Shown here one piece after another: positions 26,735 to 35,054 of a DNA stretch of 51,083 nt. The notes under the pieces were generated by a model that saw only the letters and a list, made by a program, of their open reading frames with translations, had not been told where the DNA came from and did not search any database. Origin of the DNA: Nonomuraea terrae (GTDB lineage Bacteria > Actinomycetota > Actinomycetes > Streptosporangiales > Streptosporangiaceae); the NCBI RefSeq assembly GCF_004348995.1, contig NZ_SMKQ01000040.1:1-51083 (forward strand), written 5' to 3'. The position numbers and the translations under genes are program-made. The stretch's first letter is position 1. Each line of letters starts with the position of its first letter.

Positions 26735-27618
26735 AGTCCCAGATCCTTCAGCATCCGGCGGTTGGCGGCCTGGTCGGCGATGTTCTGGGCGACGGTGCGC
26801 CGCCCCGGCAGAGTGTCCTGCTCGACGATGACCCAGCCCGAGTAGTCGATCTCGTCGAGCGCCCGGACCACGGCGGGCAGGTCCAGCTCGCCCTCGCCCA
26901 GCGGGGCGAAGCCGCCCCGGCCCATCAGCTCGCGCAGGTCCACGCCCTCGGCCAGGGCCTGGGCGAGGATCTTCGTGTCGCCGTCCTTGACGTGCACGTG
27001 CCCGATCCGCCCGGCCCAGGCGCGCAGCGCGGTCACCGGGTCTCCCCCGGCCAGCAGCAGGTGTCCGGTGTCGAGGCAGAGCTGCACGTCGGTCAGCTCC
27101 AGCAGGCGCTCGACCTCGTCGGGCGTCTCGACGTACGTGCCCAGGTGGTGGTGGAAGACGGGCTCGAACCCGCGCGCGCGGCACCGGTCGACGGCCTCCT
27201 GGACCCGGGCGGCGTACCCGGGCCACTCGGAGGCGGGCAGGCCGGGAGCGTTCCCGCCGGGGCGGGCGAAGCGCTCCGGCACGCCCGACTCGCCGAGCGT
27301 GGGGCGCGGCGGGAGCGGCCCGACCGGCGCGGCGGCGAAGACGTCGAGCGTGGCGTCGAGGGCGGGCAGCCCGCGACGGAACTCCTCGGCGTCGCTGTAG
27401 CGCAGGTCGGCCCAGCCGCCGGCCAGCCACAGACCGCCCAGGCGTTCGGCCAGGTCGTCGGGGGTGCCCAGGTAGCCGACGGGGCCCAGGTCGATGCCCT
27501 CGTAGCCGGCCTCGGTCAGGGCGCGCACCATCTCGTCGGCGGTCAGCGGAGGCGGAGCGTCGCTCAGCTCGAACACGCCGAAACTCACGGGCGCGTTGGC
27601 GACTTTCCTCACGCGCAT
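26731..27618 (-). CDS. IolE-like TIM-barrel dehydratase/isomerase
   Basis: A 295-residue sugar phosphate isomerase/epimerase-fold protein. FHHHLGTYVETPDEVERLL, LDTGHLLLAGGDP and IGHVHVKD are close to inosose dehydratase IolE; the acidic and His residues in them bind the divalent metal. IolE removes water from scyllo-inosose to give the substrate of IolD, encoded in the facing operon. Related barrels (IolI, IolH, C-glycoside lyase subunits) share these motifs, so the exact reaction is not certain. ATG at 27618, with GAGG about 9 bases upstream, overlaps the preceding gene by 10 bases. Confidence 0.75.
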   Translation of the reverse strand: MRVRKVANAPVSFGVFELSDAPPPLTADEMVRALTEAGYEGIDLGPVGYLGTPDDLAERLGGLWLAGGWADLRYSDAEEFRRGLPALDATLDVFAAAPVGPLPPRPTLGESGVPERFARPGGNAPGLPASEWPGYAARVQEAVDRCRARGFEPVFHHHLGTYVETPDEVERLLELTDVQLCLDTGHLLLAGGDPVTALRAWAGRIGHVHVKDGDTKILAQALAEGVDLRELMGRGGFAPLGEGELDLPAVVRALDEIDYSGWVIVEQDTLPGRRTVAQNIADQAANRRMLKDLGL

Positions 27619-28787
27619 AGGGCGATCACCTCGTTCTCGTAGGTTTCCAACCGGTGCGGTCCTTCGATGGCGCTCAGCAGCACCCGTTCGCCGCGGACGA
27701 CCTGCCGGGCGCCGTCGGGGCGTACCAGGACCAGACCGTCGGCGTCGAGGGCGAGCAGTTCGTCGCCCAGCCGCAGCAACAGCGGCGCGTCGGGGCCCGC
27801 CGAGACGGCGGTGCGCCCGGCGCGTACGCCGTCCAGCACCCCGCCCGCGTCCTCGGCCAGCACCCACGTCGTGGGCGCGCCGGGCAGCCCGTCGGAGCCC
27901 TCGCGGTGGAAGTCGCTGCCGCCGATGGCGATCACGTCGTCGCGCCAGGCGTCGGCCCAGGCCAGCGGGGCGCCCCAGCGGCGGTCCCACCAGCCGGAGT
28001 GCCACACCTCGGCGACGCGGGGCCGGCGGGTCACCGGCTGCAGCCAGGCACAGTCACCGCCCAGCGGGTGGTTGATCGAGATGATCCCGCCCGCGCGTTC
28101 GGCGTGCTCGACCCAGGAGTCGACCGGCTGGCGGAAGTCGACCCAGCCGACGTCGCCGAAGACGTTCGCGTGGCCGCGGTCGGTGGTGACCTCCTGGCCG
28201 GGGACGAGGGTGATCTCCCGGTCGATCTTGCCCAGCCAGGGATGGTGGCTGACGGTGTTGTGGTCGGTGACCGCCAGGAAGTCCAGCCCGCGCCCGTGGG
28301 CCAGCTCGGCCAGCTCGGCGATGGTGAGCGTGCCGTCGCTGTGCAGGGTGTGGGCGTGGAAGTCGCCGGCGTACCAGCGCAGGCCGTCGACGTCGGGGAT
28401 GTCGCGCCGGGGCGGGCGCTCGCCGTGCGGCGGCTCCGCGGCGACCGGCTGGGGCGGCACGGCGGTCTCGAACGTCACGTCGAGCGTGTAGTCCAGGCCC
28501 TGCGGCGGGATGCGGTGCAGCCGCAGCCACACCTGCCAGGTGCCGGTCTCGGGCGCGCCGGGCAGGTAACCGGGCGTCGCCCAGTCCTCCGTGATCGTGT
28601 ACTCGTCGCGCGCGCCGCCCGACCAGCCGCGGAATCCGCGCGGCGAGCCGCACCCGAGGTCGATCACACCCTGCGACCGGTCGTACGACAGCCGCACGGT
28701 GACCGCCGCCGTGCCCGCGGGCACCTCGAACGGCACCTCCCGCAGCATCCGCTCCAGCCGGTCGTCCAGCGTCCAGCGGCCTCTCAC
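27609..28787 (-). CDS. CehA/McbA-family PHP-domain metallohydrolase
   Basis: A 392-residue protein. Residues about 1-135 form a beta-rich domain; from about 140 there is a PHP domain with DFHAHTLHSDG, TDHNT, an Asn-His-Pro (INHPLGGD) and a C-terminal SDFH. These supply the His and Asp ligands of a di- or trinuclear metal site. PHP enzymes hydrolyse phosphate mono- or diesters, and the CehA branch can also act as esterase. It lacks a signal peptide, so works on an imported compound. GTG at 28787 overlaps the ATPase stop. In this cluster, removal of a phosphate or phosphodiester from the imported sugar is a reasonable inference. Confidence 0.82.
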   Translation of the reverse strand: MRGRWTLDDRLERMLREVPFEVPAGTAAVTVRLSYDRSQGVIDLGCGSPRGFRGWSGGARDEYTITEDWATPGYLPGAPETGTWQVWLRLHRIPPQGLDYTLDVTFETAVPPQPVAAEPPHGERPPRRDIPDVDGLRWYAGDFHAHTLHSDGTLTIAELAELAHGRGLDFLAVTDHNTVSHHPWLGKIDREITLVPGQEVTTDRGHANVFGDVGWVDFRQPVDSWVEHAERAGGIISINHPLGGDCAWLQPVTRRPRVAEVWHSGWWDRRWGAPLAWADAWRDDVIAIGGSDFHREGSDGLPGAPTTWVLAEDAGGVLDGVRAGRTAVSAGPDAPLLLRLGDELLALDADGLVLVRPDGARQVVRGERVLLSAIEGPHRLETYENEVIALCA

Positions 28788-29848
28788 ACCAGCTCTCCGT
28801 CCCGGTAGACGAGGGCCCGGTCGCGCCGGGGCAGGGCGTAGCCGTCGTCGCCGACCGCGGGCTCGCTGCCCTCGGGGACGACGGCCTGCACGATCACGTC
28901 GCCGACGTCGAGGGTCACCAGGTGGGACGCGCCGAGATTCTCCACGATGGCCACCTTCCCGCCGAACGCGCCGTCAGCGGGCTCCGCCGAGTACGTCATG
29001 TACTCGGGCCGAACGCCGTACACGATGGCGGTCCCGTCGGGGACGCGCCCCTCTGCCGAGACCGGGACCCGGATCTTGCAGCCCGCCACCTCCAGGGTGT
29101 CACCGCGGGCGACGCCGTCGAGCAGGTTCATCGGCGTCGAACCGATGAAGGAGGCGACGAACGTGTTGGCCGGCCGCTGGAACACCTCGGAGGGCGTGCC
29201 GATCTGCCGGATGTGCCCGGCCTCCATGACGGCCATGCGGTCGGCCATGGCGAGGGCCTCGGCCTGGTCGTGGGTGACGAAGACGGTGGTGACGCCCAGC
29301 TCGCGCTGGAGCTTCTTGAGGAACGTCCGCGCCTCCAGCCGCAGCCGCGCGTCCAGGTTGGACAGCGGCTCGTCGAACAGGTACGCCTGCGCCTGCGTGG
29401 CCATCACCCGGGCCAGCGCGACGCGCTGCTGCTGGCCGCCGGAGAGCTGGCCGGGCCGCCGGTCCATGAGGTGGTCGAGGCCCAGCCGCGCGCCGACCTC
29501 GGCGGCCTTCTCGTGGCGGGCGGCCTTGGCGACCTTCTTGATCCGCAGCGGATAGGCAATGTTGTCCGTGACGTCCATGTGCGGGAAGAGTGCGTAGTCC
29601 TGGAACACCATCGCGACGTCCCTGGCGCCCGGCTGCAGGCCGGTGACGTCCCGGTCGCCGATGACCACGGCGCCGCCGGTGGCGGTCTCCAGCCCCGCGA
29701 TCGTGCGCAGCAGCGTGGTCTTCCCGCAGCCGGACGGCCCCAGCAGGGCGAAGAACTCGCCGTCGGGGATGGCCAGGTCGAGCGCGTCGAGCGCTTTCAC
29801 CCCGCCGGGGTAGACCTTGGTCAGCCCCCGTAGTTCGATGGCGGCCAT
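28784..29848 (-). CDS. Sugar ABC transporter ATPase (UgpC/MsmX type)
   Basis: A 354-residue ABC ATPase with TOBE domain. Walker A is GPSGCGKTT near residue 38, the signature LSGGQQQRVALARV, Walker B YLFDEPLSNLD, and the switch FVTHDQAEAL. The end carries the TOBE stretch IVYGVRPEYMTY, characteristic of MalK/UgpC/MsmK. Having a dedicated ATPase is unusual, because many actinomycete sugar importers share one MsiK; here it lies inside the operon and overlaps both neighbours. The ATG overlaps the permease stop by one base. Confidence 0.92.
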   Translation of the reverse strand: MAAIELRGLTKVYPGGVKALDALDLAIPDGEFFALLGPSGCGKTTLLRTIAGLETATGGAVVIGDRDVTGLQPGARDVAMVFQDYALFPHMDVTDNIAYPLRIKKVAKAARHEKAAEVGARLGLDHLMDRRPGQLSGGQQQRVALARVMATQAQAYLFDEPLSNLDARLRLEARTFLKKLQRELGVTTVFVTHDQAEALAMADRMAVMEAGHIRQIGTPSEVFQRPANTFVASFIGSTPMNLLDGVARGDTLEVAGCKIRVPVSAEGRVPDGTAIVYGVRPEYMTYSAEPADGAFGGKVAIVENLGASHLVTLDVGDVIVQAVVPEGSEPAVGDDGYALPRRDRALVYRDGELV

Positions 29849-30666
29849 CAGCGCTTGATCCCTCCATGGAAGCGGAAGCCATACTTTTTGCTGACGAACA
29901 GATACATGAGCACGACCGGGATCGAATAGAGCAGCCCGAACGTCGAGAGCATGCTGAGGTTGGCCTGCCCGCCCTCGGTGTACAGCGTGTACGTGATCAC
30001 CGCCGCCGGCTGCTTCTCCACGTCGCTCAGCAACAGGTACGGCATGAGGAAGTTCCCCCACACGTTGGCCACGGCCCACACCGCGATGGTCGCCAGCCCA
30101 GGCCGCACGAGCGGCACGACCACGTGCCGGACGATCTGCAGCGGCGAGGCCCCGAAGACCCGCGCCGACTCCTCGTACGACTTCGGCGTGGAGTCCATGA
30201 AGTCCTTGAGCATGAAGATCGCCGCGGGCAGCAGGCCGCCGGTCAGGATGAGGATCAGCCCGAGCTGGGAGTCGATGAGGTTCAGCTCGACCGCGAGCTG
30301 GAAGAGCGGCACCATCGCCGCGGTCCCGGTGATGATGGACGACAGCAGCAGCAGCGCGTACAGCAGCGCGTCGCGCCCGGGCAGCCGCACCCGGCTCAGG
30401 GCGTAGGCGGCCAGCGCCGCCATGACGACGACGAGCACGGCGGAGCCGACCGACAGCACGACGGAGTTCCACAACGACGGCAGCGCGTACGGGTGCTCCA
30501 GAACCGCCCGGAAGTTGTCCAGCGTGAAGTCCGGCACCTTCACCTCGTACGTCGGGTCCGAGGTGAACGGCGCCGTCACCAGCCACAACAACGGGATGGT
30601 GAAGAACGCCAGCAGCACGGCGACCAGGGTGTAGAACCCGATCCGGCCCAACACGAAACGCGTCAT
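29848..30666 (-). CDS. Sugar ABC transporter permease (MalG type)
   Basis: A 272-residue permease with six predicted helices beginning LGRIGFYTLVAVLLAFFTIP. The EAA loop appears as YEESARVFGASPLQIVRHVV, and the C-terminus FVSKKYGFRFHGGIKR matches the MalG group (G-x-x-x-G-A-x-K-G type ending). It forms the translocation channel with the other permease. The ATG overlaps the upstream stop (ATGA). Confidence 0.9.
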   Translation of the reverse strand: MTRFVLGRIGFYTLVAVLLAFFTIPLLWLVTAPFTSDPTYEVKVPDFTLDNFRAVLEHPYALPSLWNSVVLSVGSAVLVVVMAALAAYALSRVRLPGRDALLYALLLLSSIITGTAAMVPLFQLAVELNLIDSQLGLILILTGGLLPAAIFMLKDFMDSTPKSYEESARVFGASPLQIVRHVVVPLVRPGLATIAVWAVANVWGNFLMPYLLLSDVEKQPAAVITYTLYTEGGQANLSMLSTFGLLYSIPVVLMYLFVSKKYGFRFHGGIKR

Positions 30667-31595
30667 TTCTTGCTCCGCAGCAGCCGCAGGTAGAACACCG
30701 CCACGACCAGGTTGATCAGCAGGATGACCGTGGAGACGGCGGCTCCGTGGCCCAGCTCACCCGCCTGCAGCGCGACCTTGTAGACGTGCACGGCCAGCAC
30801 CTCGGACCTGCCGTCGGGGCCGCCCGCGGTGAGCAGGAACGGGCCGAAGTCGTTGAACGTCCACAGGCTGATCAGCAGCAGGTTCGTCAGGATGTGGCCC
30901 CTGATGTGCGGGAAGACGACGTCGCGCAGCTGCTGCCAGCTGGAGGCCCCGGCCAGGCGGGCGCTCTCCAGGTGGGAGGGCGGCACGTTGCCGAGCGCGG
31001 CGCCGTACAACATCATCGAGAAGGCGGTGCCGCGCCAGACGTTGAAGATGATGATCGACAACATCGGGTGGTCGAGGAGCCACGCGAAGCCGGGGATGCC
31101 GAGCATCGCGTTGAGCGTGCCGCTGTCGCGGTCGAGCAGCGCCACCCACAGGAACGCCACGATCGCGCTCGGCAGGATCCAGGCCAGGATGACCAGGCCC
31201 TCGACCGCCCGCTTGAGCGTGCCGCGCCGGTCGCGCATCAGCCAGGCGATGGTGAAGCCGAGCACGGCCTGCCCGATGACGGCCGAGCCGAGCACGAACT
31301 CGACGGTCAGCCAGGTCGAGTTCCAGAACGCGGGGGTGGTGACCGCTGCGATGAAGTTGTCCAGGCCGACGAACTGCGGCTCGGCGGCGGCGACGCCGGT
31401 GAGCCGGTAGTTGGTGAGCCCGAGATAGAGCACCCACAGGGCGGGGAAGACGAGGAAGACCGCGATCAGCAGCAGGGCGGGGGCCACGAAGACCGCGGCC
31501 CGCACCCGTCCGAGGCCCGCCGCGTCGGTGCTGTCGCCGCGGGCGGGCCCGTCTTCCCTGACGACCTCAGGGGGTGGTGATATTGCCTGCGCCAC
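30663..31595 (-). CDS. Sugar ABC transporter permease (MalF type)
   Basis: A 310-residue permease. The first helix is FVAPALLLIAVFLVFPALWV, and the EAA loop reads LESARLAGASSWQQLRDVVF. The family is the binding-protein-dependent carbohydrate importer class. GTG at 31595 is chosen because GAGGG lies 8 bases upstream; a TTG five codons earlier is possible. Either start lies inside the end of the binding-protein gene, giving an overlap of about 29 bases, so translation is probably coupled. Confidence 0.87.
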   Translation of the reverse strand: MAQAISPPPEVVREDGPARGDSTDAAGLGRVRAAVFVAPALLLIAVFLVFPALWVLYLGLTNYRLTGVAAAEPQFVGLDNFIAAVTTPAFWNSTWLTVEFVLGSAVIGQAVLGFTIAWLMRDRRGTLKRAVEGLVILAWILPSAIVAFLWVALLDRDSGTLNAMLGIPGFAWLLDHPMLSIIIFNVWRGTAFSMMLYGAALGNVPPSHLESARLAGASSWQQLRDVVFPHIRGHILTNLLLISLWTFNDFGPFLLTAGGPDGRSEVLAVHVYKVALQAGELGHGAAVSTVILLINLVVAVFYLRLLRSKK

Positions 31596-32958
31596 CGACG
31601 ATTCCCTCAAGCTTCTTCTGGTAGTCGGCCGCCGCCTGGTCGGGGGCCGTGCCGCCGACGACCGCGGCGGTGGCCTCCTGCAGCGCCACCGACACCTGCG
31701 GGTAGACGGCGACCGGCGGCCGGTAGGCCGTCACCGGCAGCACCTTCTCCGAGATGTACGTCAGCAGCGGCTCCCCGGCGAGGATCTCCTTGTTGACGTC
31801 GGTGCGCGGGGTGATGCGCACGTTGCCGTCCTTGGTCTCCTCCTTCAGCGCCTCCGGCGAGAGCGTGAAGGCCAGCAGCTCGAAGGCCTCCTTCGGGTGC
31901 TTGCTGTTGGGGTTGACGGTGCGCAGGGCGCCGCCCGACATGCTGACGAAGTCCTGGCCGCGCAGGCCCTTGCCGGGCTCGATCGCGGGGATCATGGCGT
32001 ACCCGACGGCCTGGTCGCGGTCGTCCATGGGGGCGACGCCCTCCTTGGGGTTGACCACGCCGCGCCAGAAGTAGTCGCCCTCCATCAGGATGCCGATCTT
32101 GCCCTCGGCGAACTGCTGGAACGACTTGTCGCGGCCCTTGGCCTCCTGCTGGAGCCTGGGGTCGCCGAGGCCGCCGCCGTAGATCTTCTGGTAGAGGCCG
32201 AGGGCGTCCTTGAGCGGCTGGGAGGCGCCGGTCCACTTGCCGTCCTGCTGCACCTCTCCGCCCGCGCCCGCGAGCAGCGGCAGCACGCCCTGCATCGAGG
32301 TGGCCTCGCCCATCGCGGTGCCGGCGTTGATCTGGATCGGCACGGGCACGCCGGACGACTTCAGCTTGGCGCCGGCGTCGAGGATCTCCTGCCAGCTGGT
32401 GGGCTGCCAGTCGGCGGGCAGGCCGGCCTGCTGGAAGAGCGTCTTGTTGAAGTACAGGACGCGGCCGTCGGTGCCGACCGGGAGCGCGTACTTCTTGTCG
32501 TTGAAGGCGGCCATCTGCTGCACGGCCTCGGGGATCTGCGCCCACCCGTCCCAGCTGTCGGCCTCGGGCCCGACGACCTCCGACAGCGGCTTGATGTAGC
32601 CGGCCTCGGCGAACTCGCCGGCCCAGATGCCGTCGATGTCGATCACGTCCGCACCCTTGCCCGACTTGAGGTCGAGCGAGAGCTTTGTCTTGTACTGTTC
32701 GTCGTCGACGCCGCTGGGGACGAACTTGACCGTGACGTTCTTGCCCTTGGCCTTCTGCGCCGCCTCGAACTGGGGAATCACCCAGTCGGCGATGTGCTCG
32801 GCCGTCTTCGCGTTCTTCCCGCCCTGGATGGAGTTCTGGGTGATGGTGAGTTCGATGGCGTCACCTTCCCCGCCGGATGACTGCCCGCAGGCGGCGAGCC
32901 CCAGACCGGCCGCGGTGATGACCGCGACCACACCCATCGACCGTTTCCGCAATGCCAT
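31567..32958 (-). CDS. Sugar-binding lipoprotein of ABC importer
   Basis: A 463-residue family 1 solute-binding protein. The signal peptide ends in lipobox GLAACG, so it is anchored on the outer face of the membrane. The mature part has KGADVIDIDGIWAGEFAEAG and PVGTDGRVLYFNKTLF, standard elements of carbohydrate-binding proteins. It is the first gene of the eight-gene operon. The ATG has GGAGG 8 bases upstream. The ligand cannot be read from sequence; the downstream enzymes point to a mannosylated or inositol-containing sugar. Confidence 0.9.
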   Translation of the reverse strand: MALRKRSMGVVAVITAAGLGLAACGQSSGGEGDAIELTITQNSIQGGKNAKTAEHIADWVIPQFEAAQKAKGKNVTVKFVPSGVDDEQYKTKLSLDLKSGKGADVIDIDGIWAGEFAEAGYIKPLSEVVGPEADSWDGWAQIPEAVQQMAAFNDKKYALPVGTDGRVLYFNKTLFQQAGLPADWQPTSWQEILDAGAKLKSSGVPVPIQINAGTAMGEATSMQGVLPLLAGAGGEVQQDGKWTGASQPLKDALGLYQKIYGGGLGDPRLQQEAKGRDKSFQQFAEGKIGILMEGDYFWRGVVNPKEGVAPMDDRDQAVGYAMIPAIEPGKGLRGQDFVSMSGGALRTVNPNSKHPKEAFELLAFTLSPEALKEETKDGNVRITPRTDVNKEILAGEPLLTYISEKVLPVTAYRPPVAVYPQVSVALQEATAAVVGGTAPDQAAADYQKKLEGIVGGAGNITTP

Positions 32959-33000
32959 GCAAACCCTCCGACGCGTCTGGAAAGGAGGCGGCCAGTGGCC

Positions 33001-33029
33001 AATATGTCATGACATCTAGATGACGTAAA
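33001..33029 (-). promoter_or_regulatory. Promoter with palindromic operator, sugar-uptake operon
   Basis: On the minus strand TTTACG (33029-33024) and CATATT (33006-33001) are separated by exactly 17 bases and form a plausible -35/-10 pair. A perfect 12-base palindrome, ATGTCATGACAT (33004-33015), overlaps the -10 and spacer, as expected for a repressor site. A second short palindrome ATCTAGAT follows at 33014-33021. The core TGTCATGACA recurs in front of iolC. Promoter elements are inferred by eye. Confidence 0.68.
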
Positions 33030-33157
33030 GGTCTGGCCAAATACAGGAATGTGCCCGCATGCTGCGTCTTCGAGGATCAACCTCACCGTCCGGCGGGGTG
33101 CGCCGGGCGGACCGAGCCGAGGGAGGGGCACACAGCGCAACATAGCGGACATCAGAA

Positions 33158-33167
33158 TGTCATGACA
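33158..33167 (+). promoter_or_regulatory. Palindromic operator upstream of iolC
   Basis: The 10-base palindrome TGTCATGACA is identical to the core of the site at 33005-33014. It lies 43 bases before the chosen iolC start and just upstream of CATAGT (33174-33179), a possible -10. It fits KGWCHTRACA, the motif I recall for the GntR-type inositol repressor IolR of Corynebacterium glutamicum. No such regulator gene is in this window. The rest of the 32959-33210 gap shows no coding signal. Confidence 0.68.
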
Positions 33168-33210
33168 ATATGCCATAGTGTCGAAGGTAGGCTCCGTTCC
33201 AGGAGGTGCT

Positions 33211-34152
33211 TTGTACGACCTGATCACGTTCGGTCGCTGCGGCGTCGACGTCTATCCGTTGCAGACCGGCGTCGGGCTGGCCGACGTCGAGACCTTCGGG
33301 AAGTTCCTCGGTGGCAGCCCCACCAACGTCGCCGTCGCCGCGGCGCGCCACGGGCTGCGCTCCGCCGTGATCACCGCCGTGGGGGCGGACCCGTTCGGCG
33401 AGTACGTACGCCGGGCGATCCGCGGCTTCGGCGTGGACGACGTCTTCGTGAGCACCATCGAGGGCCCGGCCACGCCCGTGACCTTCTGCGAGATCTTCCC
33501 GCCCGACCACTTCCCGATCTACTTCTACCGCGGCGAGCACCCGCCGGACCTGCGCATCACCCCGTCCATGCTCGACCTCCGGGCGATCGCCGAGACGGGC
33601 CTGTTCTGGTTCTCGCTGACCGGGCTCAGCCGCGAGCCGAGCGCGGCCGCCCACCACGCCGCGCTGGAGGCCCGCACCGGCGGCTGGACGGTGTTCGACC
33701 TCGACTACCGCGAGGCCCTGTGGGAGTCGCGCGAGGCGGCCAGGCAGGCGGCGCGCAGGGCGCTCCCGCACGCGACCGTCGCGGTCGGCAATCTCGACGA
33801 GGTCGAGACGGCCGTCGGCGTCCGCGACCCCGAGGCCGCCGCCCAGGCCATGCTCGACGCCGGCGTACGCGTCGCGATCGTGAAGATGGGCCCGGACGGC
33901 GTCTTCGCGCGCACCGCCGACGACGAGCGGGCGCGGGTCGAGCCGATGGAGGTGAAGGTCGTCAACGGCATCGGGGCGGGCGACGCGTTCGGCGGCGCCC
34001 TGTGCCTCGGGCTGCTGCGCGGCTGGCCGCTGGAGCGCACGCTGCGCTTCGCCAACGCCGCCGGGGCCTTCGTGGCGGCCCGCCTGGCCTGCGCCGACGC
34101 CATGCCGACGACCTCCGAGGTGGAGGACCTGCTGAACGGGGTGGCTTCTTGA
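33211..34152 (+). CDS. iolC: 5-dehydro-2-deoxygluconokinase IolC
   Basis: A 313-residue PfkB-family sugar kinase. The first PfkB signature is GGSPTNVAVAAARHG and the second NGIGAGDAFGGAL, whose Asp is the catalytic base. The N-terminus YDLITFGRCGVDVYPLQ and the middle segment WFSLTGLSREPS match IolC, which phosphorylates 5-dehydro-2-deoxy-D-gluconate in the inositol pathway. The TTG at 33211 is chosen because AGGAGG lies 4-5 bases upstream; a GTG at 33178 opens the frame earlier but would place the ribosome site within the gene. The following gene overlaps by TTGA. The divergent sugar importer shares its regulatory gap. Confidence 0.9.
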   Translation: MYDLITFGRCGVDVYPLQTGVGLADVETFGKFLGGSPTNVAVAAARHGLRSAVITAVGADPFGEYVRRAIRGFGVDDVFVSTIEGPATPVTFCEIFPPDHFPIYFYRGEHPPDLRITPSMLDLRAIAETGLFWFSLTGLSREPSAAAHHAALEARTGGWTVFDLDYREALWESREAARQAARRALPHATVAVGNLDEVETAVGVRDPEAAAQAMLDAGVRVAIVKMGPDGVFARTADDERARVEPMEVKVVNGIGAGDAFGGALCLGLLRGWPLERTLRFANAAGAFVAARLACADAMPTTSEVEDLLNGVAS

Positions 34153-35054
34153 GCGACATCACGCTGTCCATGGGCGCGGGTTACCAGCGGCTCACCCACA
34201 TCCGCGCCACGATGCCCGGACAGATCGCCGAGGCGGCGGCCCGCCGGCGGCGGCGCGACCTGCCGGGCGACGGCGAACGGATGCTCATCATCGCCGCCGA
34301 CCACCCGGCCCGCGGCTCCCTCGGCGTCCGCGACCGGCCGCTGGCCATGGCCAGCCGCGCCGACCTGCTCGACCGCCTCCAGGTGGCGCTGGCCAGACCC
34401 GGCGTCGACGGCATCCTGGCCGCTCCCGACGTCCTGGAGGACCTGCTGCTGCTGGGCGCGCTGGAGGACAAGCTGGCCTTCGGCTCCATGAACCGCGGCG
34501 GCCTGCAGGGCTCGGTGTTCGAGCTGGACGACCGCTTCACCGGCTTCGACGCCGCCGCGATCGACGCGATGCGGCTCGACGGCGGCAAGATGCTCTGCCG
34601 CATCGACCCGGCCGACCACGCGAGCGTGGCCACGCTGGAGTCGTGCGCCCACGCGGTCACCGACCTGGCCCGCCGGCGCCTGGTCGCCATGGTGGAGCCG
34701 TTCTGGTCGACGCGTACGGAGACGGGGGCCGTGCGCAACGATCTGTCGCCCGAGGCCGTGATCCGGGCGATCAGCATCGCCCAGGCGCTCGGCGTGACCT
34801 CGGCCTACACCTGGCTCAAGATCCCGGCGGTGGCCGAGATGGAGCGGGTGATGGCCGCGACCACGCTGCCCGCACTGCTCCTCGGGGGCGACCCGCCCGA
34901 CATCGACGCCGCCTTCGCCGACTGGCACCGCGCGCTCGGCCTTCCCGGGGTGCGCGGCCTCGTCGTCGGGCGCGCCCTGCTCTATCCTCCCGACGACGAT
35001 GTGGCGACCGCCGTGGACGGAGCCGCGGCGCTGGTGCGAAAGGCGCGACGATGA
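34149..35054 (+). CDS. Cgl0159-type (beta/alpha)8 aldolase-like protein of iol operon
   Basis: A 301-residue TIM-barrel protein. It has IIAADHPARGSLG near residue 47, SMNRGGLQGSVFELDDRFTG and later TAYTWLKIP-like ASAYTWLKIP (YTWLKIP is seen), which match the Cgl0159 family encoded beside iolC in Corynebacterium and Streptomyces inositol clusters. It probably acts as the aldolase that splits 5-dehydro-2-deoxygluconate 6-phosphate to malonate semialdehyde and dihydroxyacetone phosphate, in place of IolJ; this is inferred from position. TTG at 34149 overlaps the iolC stop, and the next ATG overlaps its own stop. Confidence 0.78.
   Translation: MSDITLSMGAGYQRLTHIRATMPGQIAEAAARRRRRDLPGDGERMLIIAADHPARGSLGVRDRPLAMASRADLLDRLQVALARPGVDGILAAPDVLEDLLLLGALEDKLAFGSMNRGGLQGSVFELDDRFTGFDAAAIDAMRLDGGKMLCRIDPADHASVATLESCAHAVTDLARRRLVAMVEPFWSTRTETGAVRNDLSPEAVIRAISIAQALGVTSAYTWLKIPAVAEMERVMAATTLPALLLGGDPPDIDAAFADWHRALGLPGVRGLVVGRALLYPPDDDVATAVDGAAALVRKARR

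Noticed and set aside
33051..35054. A long plus-strand frame starting upstream of iolC and ending at the aldolase stop
   Set aside because: Its first two thirds are out-of-frame with iolC and Arg-rich; only its last part, from TTG 34149, is the real aldolase gene.
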